A stretch of 32,007 bases of DNA. It comes from Chitinophagaceae bacterium. GTDB lineage: Bacteria > Bacteroidota > Bacteroidia > Chitinophagales > Chitinophagaceae. This document shows positions 25,572-32,007 of the stretch, piece by piece. A model generated the notes under the pieces. The model had not been told where the DNA came from and did not search any database. It saw only the letters and a list, made by a program, of their open reading frames with translations. A program made the translations under genes and the position numbers. Numbering within the stretch: the first letter of the stretch is position 1; each line of letters opens with the position of its first letter. The stretch covers positions 1 to 32,007 of the forward strand of contig JAICGN010000044.1 in assembly GCA_025923075.1 (NCBI GenBank), given 5' to 3'.

Positions 25572-26276
25572 TCAATACCCGGTTTGCCCCGTTCTTGTTT
25601 TCACTTTCTTTTTACCGGCATTTTTCTTTTCATACTCTGCCACTTCTTTTGGTTTAGCGATTGATTTTTTTCCTGTTGTATCTGTTTTTGCTTTCGAAGC
25701 AGTCCCGGTGCTTATATCGATGGGGGCCAATTCATCTTCTGCCAGGCCCGCCACGATCAGCTTGTCTAATTTATATTGTTCTGTTTTTACTACCGTTCCA
25801 AAATCAGGATCGAAGAATTTCCATGTGCCATGCCGAAGCGTGTGACCATCCAGCTTAATAACCTCTCTTCTTACGACTTTGCTTGGATCATTCAAGCCAA
25901 ACACATCAACTGTATCATAAGGATTGTCCGGGTTAACTGCTTTCCAGCTTTCTTCACGTATCGGTTGACCAAACGGAGTATAATAAATGCAGCGTCCATG
26001 CTTATTTCCCCAACGATAATTTTCGATCGACAACAAATCCCCATCTAAAGTAAATTGCTGCCATTGACCTTCCTTCTTATCATTAATATAGACACCCTGT
26101 TCCTCATACCCTTTCTCGCCACGTAGTGGTGGCAATTCATTTACCCAACGGCCCTGCTTTTTTCCTTTCATATCCACACAGTTCAGCGTGTCACCTTTTA
26201 CGCCGATCATAAATGTTCGACATTGTGAAAAACCATGAATAGAAACGAAAAGAAATAGGATGAGGATGTATCGCAT
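25572..26276 (-). CDS. Secreted YwqK/MORN-like repeat protein
   Basis: This 234-residue protein has signal peptide MRYILILFLFVSIHGFSQ. Residues about 35-120 contain MORN/YwqK-type units of the form G-x-W/Y-x-x-(F/Y) with intervening turns: KKQGRWVNEL, EEQGVYINDKKEGQWQQFTLDG, NKHGRCIYYTPFGQP. A further unit, LRHGTWKFFDPD, lies near 147. The C-terminal 50 residues are lysine-rich (AKPKEVAEYEKKNAGKKKVK) and probably disordered. MORN/YwqK proteins often act as scaffolds; the antitoxin label attached to YwqK is not supported here, as no toxin gene is adjacent. It is divergent from the VPS10-like gene, with a 72-bp shared promoter region. Confidence 0.75.
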   Translation of the reverse strand: MRYILILFLFVSIHGFSQCRTFMIGVKGDTLNCVDMKGKKQGRWVNELPPLRGEKGYEEQGVYINDKKEGQWQQFTLDGDLLSIENYRWGNKHGRCIYYTPFGQPIREESWKAVNPDNPYDTVDVFGLNDPSKVVRREVIKLDGHTLRHGTWKFFDPDFGTVVKTEQYKLDKLIVAGLAEDELAPIDISTGTASKAKTDTTGKKSIAKPKEVAEYEKKNAGKKKVKTRTGQTGY

Positions 26277-26283
26277 AGTTTAG

Positions 26284-26291
26284 TATGTTTG
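26284..26291 (+). promoter_or_regulatory. Candidate -7 box (TATGTTTG) of the VPS10-like gene
   Basis: TATGTTTG matches TAnnTTTG 57 nt before the ATG at 26349. On the other strand TAATTTTG (26319-26326) could serve the divergent gene starting at 26276. Neither has a clear -33 element. Confidence 0.3.
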
Positions 26292-26348
26292 GAGAAATGC
26301 TTCGGGCTAAACCCACGCCAAAATTAATAACGAAAAACGACCGCTTTT

Positions 26349-28916
26349 ATGTTTCTCCTGTTAAAATTTCATCACAACAGACTATTTGTTTTATTCCTCG
26401 CATTTACAAGCTTTCATATTTGCTGTTTCGCACAGATCAGTGCCACTTCTGCCGACAAAAGGATGAAAAAGGTGCAACAGCGGAAAGAATTGGAAAAAAG
26501 ATCGGTATTAAATGACATAAGCTTTCGGAATATTGGGCCCGTAACAATGAGCGGAAGAGTTGTTGATATTGAAGCCAATCCTGATGATCCCACTGAATTT
26601 TATGCGGCATACGCATCAGGCGGATTGTGGTATACAAAAAACAACGGTCTTTCTTTTAAACCAATTTTTGATTCGGAAGATGTTCTAACCATTGGCGATA
26701 TAGCGATCAATTGGAAGACAAAAACAATTTGGATCGGTACAGGCGAAGTAAACGCCAGTCGTTCGACTTATGCTGGTATTGGCATGTACAAAAGCAATGA
26801 TAATGGTAAGACATGGGAATATGTCGGATTACCCGACTCCCATCATATTGGTAAAGTTCAATTGCACCCGACTGACAACAATACGGCGTGGGTGGCAGTA
26901 CTTGGTCATTTATATTCTCCCAATAAAGATCGCGGAGTATATAAAACAGTTGATGGCGGCAAAACATGGAAACACACTTTGTATATAGACGATAATACCG
27001 GCGCAGTGGAAATGGATATCAATCCTCAAAATCCCAGTGAACTGTATGCAGCTGCATGGTACAAAACAAGAGCTGCATGGAACTTCGAAGAAGGTGGTAA
27101 AACAAGTGGTATTTATAAGAGCAATGATGGTGGTGATACCTGGAAATTGATAAGCGGCGCGGGTTCTGGTTTTCCAACCGGTGATGGACTAGGAAGGATT
27201 GGCCTTTGTATTTATCCAAAAAATCCACAGATCGTGTATGCTATTCTGGATAATCAAAATAATAAACCTGATACTGCCAGAAGAGATTCAACAACTTACC
27301 GAACGGCAGATTTTAAAGGTTTGACGAAAGAACAGTTTGCCCAGCTTGACAGTAAGCGACTTGACACATTCTTATCCCGCGGCCGAATGTATCCGAAATA
27401 CACAGCGAAAATGCTGAAAGAATGGGTCGAAAACGGAAAGTATAAATCTTCAGTGCTTTATGACTATTTTAATGTCAATACCGGTTTTGAATCGAACCCC
27501 ATTGGCTGCGAAATCTATCGCAGCGACAATGCAGGACAAAACTGGAAAAAAGTAAACGAGAAAGAAGTTCCTATTTTCTTTACGTATGGATATTATTTTG
27601 CCAAGATCTATGTTTCCCCTTACAATGAAGATAAATTGTATGCACTTGGTTATTCATCGCAGCTTTCTACCGATGGCGGCAAGACATGGAAAAACATGGA
27701 TAAAAACAATGTACATGCAGATCATCATGCTTTATGGGTGAATCCAAAAAAAGATTCTCATCTTATCAACGGCAATGATGGCGGGGTGAATATAACCTAT
27801 GATGATGGCGAAGTTTGGTTCAAGGCAAACACACCACCTGTTGGACAATTTTACGCAATCACAACTGATAATGCAAGACCTTATAATGTATACGGCGGAT
27901 TACAGGATAATGGTGTATGGTATGTTCCTTCCCAATCAGGCAGAAATCCTTTTGCGGGTTCCGGGCTTGGTCAAACAGCGAGTGGTGAAGTGAATATTGG
28001 TGGTGGCGACGGTATGTACGTGCAGGTAGACACAAGAGATAATACGACGACTTACTATGGATCACAATTCGGAAACTATTCACGGACAAACAGGATAACA
28101 AGAGAAGGTACAAGAAGAATCACTCCACGACATGAGCTTGGTGATTTTCCTTATCGCTTCAATTGGCAAGCCCCAATCCAGATTAGCAGTCACAATCCCG
28201 ACATAGTTTACTTTGGGAGCAATCATTTTCATCGCAGCATGAATAAAGGCGACACGATGATTACAATGACCCCGGATCTGACCAATGGAAAAAAAGAAGG
28301 CAATGTACCCTATGCTACCCTTACGACGATCTCTGAGTCACCTACGAGATTTGGATTGATCTATACAGGAACCGACGACGGTAATATTCATGTAACAAAA
28401 GATGGCGGGTATAGCTGGGAACAATTAAATCAAACCTTACAGACTTCTGCTAGAAAGTCAAAAGTCAAAAGTCAGATCCCGATAGCTATCGGGACAAAAC
28501 TTCAAACAAATGGTCTTTGGGTCAGTCGTGTCTTAGCATCACAACATACCGAGGCAAGAGTCTTCGTAACATTGAATGGTTATCGATTCGACAATTTTGC
28601 TCCGTATGTATATATCAGCGAAGATTATGGAAAAACATGGAGGCAGACAGGAAAAGATCTGCCATACGAACCGGTCAATGTGATCCGTGAAGATCCAAAA
28701 AATGACAGTATAATTTATGTAGGTACCGATGGCGGTCTTTATGTAAGTTTCGACCGCGGAAATAACTTTATGATGTGGAATAAAGGTTTACCAAAATCCG
28801 TTCCTGTTCATGACATAGCGATTCAACAAAGGGAAAATGAGATTGTACTTGGCACCCATGGTCGCAGTATTTACATTGCTAAGCTTGAAGAAGTCCAAAA
28901 GAAGGCAAAAAAATAA
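26349..28916 (+). CDS. VPS10/sortilin-like BNR (Asp-box) propeller protein, secreted
   Basis: This 855-residue protein has a signal peptide ending near CCFAQ (about residue 29). The rest is a beta-propeller with repeated Asp-boxes S/T-x-D-x-G-x-x-W: SNDNGKTW, TVDGGKTW, SNDGGDTW, SDNAGQNW, STDGGKTW, TKDGGYSW and SEDYGKTW. The opening FRNIGPVTMSGRVVDIEANP and SGGLWYTKNNG are characteristic of the large Bacteroidota proteins annotated as VPS10/sortilin-like glycosyl hydrolases. Catalysis has not been shown for this group; a binding or sorting role at the cell surface is possible. The segment around residues 702-718 (RKSKVKSQIPIAIGTKL) does not fit the propeller pattern and is encoded by tandem repeats plus a palindrome. 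Confidence 0.88.
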   Translation: MFLLLKFHHNRLFVLFLAFTSFHICCFAQISATSADKRMKKVQQRKELEKRSVLNDISFRNIGPVTMSGRVVDIEANPDDPTEFYAAYASGGLWYTKNNGLSFKPIFDSEDVLTIGDIAINWKTKTIWIGTGEVNASRSTYAGIGMYKSNDNGKTWEYVGLPDSHHIGKVQLHPTDNNTAWVAVLGHLYSPNKDRGVYKTVDGGKTWKHTLYIDDNTGAVEMDINPQNPSELYAAAWYKTRAAWNFEEGGKTSGIYKSNDGGDTWKLISGAGSGFPTGDGLGRIGLCIYPKNPQIVYAILDNQNNKPDTARRDSTTYRTADFKGLTKEQFAQLDSKRLDTFLSRGRMYPKYTAKMLKEWVENGKYKSSVLYDYFNVNTGFESNPIGCEIYRSDNAGQNWKKVNEKEVPIFFTYGYYFAKIYVSPYNEDKLYALGYSSQLSTDGGKTWKNMDKNNVHADHHALWVNPKKDSHLINGNDGGVNITYDDGEVWFKANTPPVGQFYAITTDNARPYNVYGGLQDNGVWYVPSQSGRNPFAGSGLGQTASGEVNIGGGDGMYVQVDTRDNTTTYYGSQFGNYSRTNRITREGTRRITPRHELGDFPYRFNWQAPIQISSHNPDIVYFGSNHFHRSMNKGDTMITMTPDLTNGKKEGNVPYATLTTISESPTRFGLIYTGTDDGNIHVTKDGGYSWEQLNQTLQTSARKSKVKSQIPIAIGTKLQTNGLWVSRVLASQHTEARVFVTLNGYRFDNFAPYVYISEDYGKTWRQTGKDLPYEPVNVIREDPKNDSIIYVGTDGGLYVSFDRGNNFMMWNKGLPKSVPVHDIAIQQRENEIVLGTHGRSIYIAKLEEVQKKAKK
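28454..28474 (+). repeat. Three tandem copies of AAAGTCA inside the VPS10-like gene
   Basis: Three perfect 7-nt copies begin at 28454, 28461 and 28468. Read on the other strand the unit is ACTTTTG, the same ACT-plus-four layout as the intergenic heptamers at 3450-3478 and 14498-14527. The 21 nt keep the reading frame (RKSKVKS). Confidence 0.85.
28477..28494. repeat. Perfect 18-bp palindrome TCCCGATAGCTATCGGGA within a coding region
   Basis: The two 9-bp halves are exact reverse complements. It follows the AAAGTCA repeats after 2 nt and is translated as IPIAIG. Such palindromes are more usual between genes, so this is probably part of an in-frame inserted element. Confidence 0.85.
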
Positions 28917-28941
28917 GAAACTCCTGCAAGTTAGAAATTGA

Positions 28942-28974
28942 ATAGGCTGCCCCGAACCGACCAGGGCAGCTTAT
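28942..28974. terminator. Strong intrinsic terminator, probably bidirectional
   Basis: GCTGCCC (28946-28952) pairs with GGGCAGC (28964-28970), the stem is extended by ATAG/TTAT pairs, the loop is 11 nt, and a T-rich run follows (28971-28981). It lies between the convergent ends of the VPS10-like gene and the small secreted protein gene. Confidence 0.85.
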
Positions 28975-28994
28975 CTTTTTTGATAACTTAGCTG

Positions 28995-29411
28995 TTACTG
29001 AATTTTATTTACCGCCATTTCTCTTGTGATGTTTTCATCAACGCCGGCGACGTAAACTTCTGTTTTATTATTGCTAACAGATTTCACTTCAAAGCGAAGA
29101 CCGCCTTTTTCTATTTCTTCCTCGGTATCGATACGATACTTACGCGAAATATTCTTGCCTGTTAATTTCTCAGAGAACAAAACTGTTCCTGATACATCTC
29201 TGATTGTGATTACAAAATTTTCAGTTTCGGCCTTATTGATATTGATCTCAAATACGGGGTTGCTCTGCTGGAAACCCAGGTATTTGATCTCAACTCCCGG
29301 ATCGGCCAATTTATCCATGGCGATAGCAGGATTGGTAAATGCCGTGCTGAAAACTGTTGCGATTGCAATGATAAATGCTGCCTTACTGTTCATTACTTTT
29401 TTCATAGTCAT
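28995..29411 (-). CDS. Small secreted protein of unknown function (beta-sandwich-like)
   Basis: This 138-residue protein has a signal peptide (KAAFIIAIATVFSTAFTNPAIA). The mature part reads VEIKYLGFQQSNPVFEININ, then FVITIRDVSGTVLFSEKLTGKNISRKYRI and FEVKSVSNNKTEVYVAG, alternating strands that resemble an Ig-like or secretion-tail fold seen in many short exported Chitinophagaceae proteins. Starts at 29411 or two codons later (29405, MKKVMNSK) are both possible; the second gives a more typical signal peptide. No function can be given. It is separated from the VPS10-like gene by a terminator. Confidence 0.75.
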   Translation of the reverse strand: MTMKKVMNSKAAFIIAIATVFSTAFTNPAIAMDKLADPGVEIKYLGFQQSNPVFEININKAETENFVITIRDVSGTVLFSEKLTGKNISRKYRIDTEEEIEKGGLRFEVKSVSNNKTEVYVAGVDENITREMAVNKIQ

Positions 29412-29739
29412 AAAATTTAATTGTTAAGAAATAGTTGCTTGGAGCAATCGTAATCAGGCAAGCAAAAACGCAAATCGTAGAGGGCAAGTAACTGTTAGCT
29501 GTGAGACGCGGTTCCCGGAGGCAAAACCCCGGAGCTGTTTGATAGGTGACTGTGTAAAAATATGATCGGTAAGTAATATGAAGAAATCAAGTTCATCGTC
29601 ATTTGAGGACATCCAAATAGACAATTCGAAATCGAAACTCTTCGCCAGTAGCATGTTATGAATTAAATGATGATGATAGCCAGGAATGAATTTATTCTAT
29701 TGCCCGAACCTGTCATCAATTAAAATCCGGATATGCGGT
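29412..29739. other. 328-bp gap without a convincing gene
   Basis: A 66-codon open frame on the minus strand (29454-29654) has no signal, domain or start context, and I do not accept it. The only structure seen is a direct repeat, CCCGGAG at 29514-29520 and 29528-29534, in a locally GC-rich patch. The promoter of the small secreted protein gene should lie at the left end. Confidence 0.4.
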
Positions 29740-30102
29740 TTAATAACAATAATATTCGATAGCCGCCTGCGCATCATAATAAGTCAACCAATACTCTTTT
29801 ACTTCAGCGGTAAATACCAATCCGTTTGAACGATTATAATAATCTCTTAACCCGTAATTACTGAAATTACCATATACAATTGTCCCTTCATAAGGCCTGT
29901 AACCGTTCAATGCGCGCAGAACCGTGTAGCCATAATCTGTCTCCACTACATAGTAGTTACAATAAGAATCGCTATAAACCACTTCGCCGCGGTCCTGGCT
30001 TAGCCAGTAGCTTTCATCGACATAACCACGATCTCTGACACACCCGGTAAAAAATACAAGAAGCCCAACTGTGATTATTGACAATGTAAAAATCTTCTTC
30101 AT
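29740..30102 (-). CDS. Small tyrosine-rich lipoprotein
   Basis: This 120-residue protein has a lipoprotein signal with lipobox FTGC (Cys21). The mature part is short and unusually rich in tyrosine (SYWLSQDRGEVVYSDSYCNYY, then GYRPYEGTIVYGNFSNYG and DYYNRSNGLVFTA), ending in EYYCY. I have a general impression of similar short lipoproteins in Chitinophagaceae, but no function is known to me. It is probably anchored in the inner leaflet of the outer membrane. It is monocistronic, between two long gaps. Confidence 0.75.
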   Translation of the reverse strand: MKKIFTLSIITVGLLVFFTGCVRDRGYVDESYWLSQDRGEVVYSDSYCNYYVVETDYGYTVLRALNGYRPYEGTIVYGNFSNYGLRDYYNRSNGLVFTAEVKEYWLTYYDAQAAIEYYCY

Positions 30103-30579
30103 ACTTTTCGATTTTATTTTTCTACAACTTTTATATTACAGATACAGATTGCAAACAACAGGCAACAGTTTTACTAAAGAATGTTAAATATCAATTAGTA
30201 AAGACCAGACCAGATTCCATTGCAAGAGATTTTGAGAGATGTTCAGCCAACTAATTTTTTAATCCAAAATGAGATTGCAGGCAATTCTTTTAACAAGGTG
30301 TTTTGTGCAACTTCACGGGATTTTTTTGCTAGAATCAGAATGATTTATGAATTCGGGGTGAAAAATCAGACTTACAAAACAACCTCTAAATCAATTTATA
30401 CCAATTTTAATATTTCTTGCCGATGGCATCGGAGTAGTGATTGCGGCTTTTTGCTGCTTGAAAATATTTTTTGGCGTTAAATGTTAACTGCGCTTAAGAA
30501 TTAAAAAAAAAATTAACCTTTTGTTAATGGAAATACAAGTTTCCCCTATCTTGGCGGCCTTAACCCCCAAAATTAAAAC
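30103..30579. other. 477-bp intergenic region upstream of the SusC-like gene
   Basis: No supported gene is present; an 86-codon frame (30220-30480) starts with TTG and shows no domain or signal. The right end carries the receptor promoter. The rest is AT-rich, and no riboswitch, small RNA or repeat was recognised by eye. Confidence 0.4.
30520..30554 (+). promoter_or_regulatory. Candidate Bacteroidota promoter of the SusC-like gene
   Basis: TTTG at 30520-30523 and TATCTTGG at 30547-30554 (one mismatch to TAnnTTTG) are separated by 23 nt, slightly more than the usual 19-21. The ATG follows 25 nt after the second box. Confidence 0.4.
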
Positions 30580-32007
30580 ATGAGAAAGCTTGTACTCCTC
30601 GTACCGAGCCTGTTATTCTTATTAACAGGGTTGGTCGCACAACAAACTACCATTACCGGTAAGGTCACTGATGCAACTGGCAACCCATTGCCCCGAGCAT
30701 CAATCAAAGAAAAAGGTACCAAGAATGGTACCATTGCAAATGATTTAGGTGTCTTTACAATTAGTGTTCCTGCTGGCGCGAAACTGATAATTTCAGCAAC
30801 TGGCTACGAAGTAAAGGAAGTGAATCCCGAAAATGATTTGACTGTACAACTTTCTCTTGCTACGGGAGAATTAAGCGAAGTTGTTGTGACAACTGCTTTA
30901 GGTGTTAAGAGAGAGAAGAAGGCCCTGGGGTATTCTGTACAGGAAGTAAAAGGCGAAAACCTGACGGTTGCTAAATCAGTAGATCTAAGCAGCAGCCTTG
31001 TTGGCAAAGTTGCCGGTGTGCAACTTGTCGGTTCTCCAAGTTCAACTTTTGATAACGCTGATATCCTGATACGTGGGGTTACAGGCCTCGGTCCTCAGGC
31101 TCCTATTTTTATAGTTGATGGAACCATTACAAATCAGTCTGCAGTAATAATGGATAATATAGATAATGTATCCGTACTGAAAGGTCCGGCAGCAACCGCT
31201 CTATACGGACAACGCGCAGCAAACGGTGCGGTTGTTATTACAACTAAAAAAGGAACTCGTAGGAAAACCCAGAGTGTTGATGTAAATCTGGGAGTTACTT
31301 TTGAAAATCTGGCGCTTATCCCGCCTTACCAGGATGAATACGCCGGTGGTTATTCATCTTCGTATACCAGCTCAGCTTCATTAGGGTCAGGTTACCTTGA
31401 TGCACAGGGATTTTACCTTTTCAAATATAATTCTGCTATTCACCCAGCATCCTGGGCATCTTTTAATGGGCAACGAATGCTTGAATATGGCGCAGATGAA
31501 AGTTGGGGACCCAAAATGGATGGGTCTTTATACAGACCTTATTTCAGCTGGTATCCCGGCGATGAATTTGGAGTCCAGGTGCCTTTAACGCCTCAACCTG
31601 ACAACGTAAAAGATTTCTTTAGAACAGGCACTAATTTAAATAACAGCATTTCATTTACATCCGGAGGTGAATCCCATAATCTCAGAATGACCTATGGTAA
31701 CCAGGATCGTACTCTTATTATTGAAGAAGCCAGGCGGAAACAGCATCAGTTTGGTATTAATGGTTCCTTTGATATTGGTAAATACATAACCATGTCAACC
31801 GACATGATTTATACCACAACTTTTACAACTGGAAAACCACTCGAGGGGTACCGGCTGGATGGACTAAATGTTACGCAGAATTTTAATCAGTGGTTTCAGC
31901 GGCAGCTTGATCTTGAAAAAATGAGGCAATACCGCCAACCTGATGGATCGCTTAACTCATGGAATATTGGTGACCCTAACTTCTCCAGCGATCTTGCAGT
32001 ATATGGT
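30580..32007 (+). CDS. SusC/RagA-family TonB-dependent outer-membrane receptor (partial, cut by window end)
   Basis: From the ATG at 30580 the frame is open for 476 codons to the window edge. Residues 1-21 are a signal peptide (MRKLVLLVPSLLFLLTGLVA), and about 24-105 are a carboxypeptidase-regulatory-like domain (ITGKVTDATGNPLPRASIKE...GVFTISVPAGAKLIIS). Next comes LSEVVVTTALGVKREKKALG, the linker typical of SusC proteins, and then the plug with GVQLVGSP, ILIRGVTGL, PIFIVDG and GPAATALYGQRAANGAVVITT. The barrel begins near residue 230 and carries the SusC signature SWGPKMDG. It should import large oligosaccharides, peptides or similar substrates with a SusD lipoprotein, expected downstream outside the window. 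Typical full length is about 1000 residues. Confidence 0.95.
   Translation, partial: MRKLVLLVPSLLFLLTGLVAQQTTITGKVTDATGNPLPRASIKEKGTKNGTIANDLGVFTISVPAGAKLIISATGYEVKEVNPENDLTVQLSLATGELSEVVVTTALGVKREKKALGYSVQEVKGENLTVAKSVDLSSSLVGKVAGVQLVGSPSSTFDNADILIRGVTGLGPQAPIFIVDGTITNQSAVIMDNIDNVSVLKGPAATALYGQRAANGAVVITTKKGTRRKTQSVDVNLGVTFENLALIPPYQDEYAGGYSSSYTSSASLGSGYLDAQGFYLFKYNSAIHPASWASFNGQRMLEYGADESWGPKMDGSLYRPYFSWYPGDEFGVQVPLTPQPDNVKDFFRTGTNLNNSISFTSGGESHNLRMTYGNQDRTLIIEEARRKQHQFGINGSFDIGKYITMSTDMIYTTTFTTGKPLEGYRLDGLNVTQNFNQWFQRQLDLEKMRQYRQPDGSLNSWNIGDPNFSSDLAVYG

Noticed and set aside
25572-26276. Antitoxin role for the YwqK/MORN-like protein
   Set aside because: It has a signal peptide and no toxin gene beside it; the antitoxin label of this family does not apply from what is seen.
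29454-29654. 66-codon open frame on the minus strand
   Set aside because: There is no ribosome-binding site, domain or signal peptide, and it lies in a non-coding gap; it looks like chance.
30220-30480. 86-codon open frame in the gap before the SusC-like gene
   Set aside because: It has a TTG start, no signal peptide, no recognisable motif and lies in an AT-rich non-coding region.
1-32007. CRISPR arrays, tRNA or rRNA genes, complete insertion sequences, defence operons
   Set aside because: I looked for evenly spaced repeats, transposase motifs and restriction, toxin or nuclease domains and saw none; no toxin-antitoxin pair is apparent either.

Overview
The window looks like chromosomal DNA of a member of the Bacteroidota, most likely a Chitinophagaceae-type bacterium. 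The evidence is a SusC/RagA-type TonB-dependent receptor running off the right edge, an ECF sigma factor paired with an outer-membrane beta-barrel protein, DUF6702 next to HupE/UreJ, a VPS10/sortilin-like repeat protein, a YwqK/MORN-type secreted protein and a DUF1835 protein. Most genes have no obvious Shine-Dalgarno sequence, and several are preceded by the TAnnTTTG box of the Bacteroidota primary sigma factor. No tRNA, rRNA, CRISPR array or complete insertion sequence was seen.

Layout. 1-3442: tail of an unidentified gene, an AGMO-like sterol-desaturase-family membrane oxygenase, then an overlapping pair made of an ECF sigma factor and a protein joining an inner-membrane helix to an outer-membrane barrel. 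3476-4603 (minus): cysteine desulfurase. 4622-8983: an accessory, partly decayed stretch holding a nested inverted repeat, an orphan amino-acid-binding protein, the C-terminal remnant of a PQQ-dependent dehydrogenase, a comparatively GC-rich beta-lactamase-fold hydrolase, and a DUF1835 gene that appears to have lost its start. 8984-12001: a secreted glycine-rich collagen-like protein, a TolB-like propeller protein and an HdeD-like membrane protein. 12154-18498: envelope and housekeeping genes, namely GlmM phosphosugar mutase (peptidoglycan/LPS precursor), a methyltransferase, an LtaS-like sulfatase-fold membrane enzyme, a PAP2 phosphatase and a CorC/HlyC-family CBS transporter. 18515-25504: a small membrane protein, then DUF6702 divergent from HupE/UreJ, which is followed by two tandem paralogous M1 metallopeptidases. 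25572-30102: a YwqK-like protein, the VPS10-like protein, a small secreted protein and a Tyr-rich lipoprotein. 30580-end: the SusC-like receptor (a SusD partner would be expected beyond the window).

Most products act in the envelope (periplasm, outer membrane or inner membrane). The most unusual points are: (i) heptamer repeats with an ACT core at three places, two in gaps between convergent genes and one inside the VPS10-like gene, where the repeats plus a perfect 18-bp palindrome form what looks like an in-frame insertion of about 17-20 residues; (ii) the sigma factor coupled to a protein that could span the whole envelope; (iii) the HupE-DUF6702-M1-M1 neighbourhood; (iv) the glycine-rich secreted protein; and (v) genes whose promoter box lies only 4 nt before the ATG, suggesting leaderless mRNAs.
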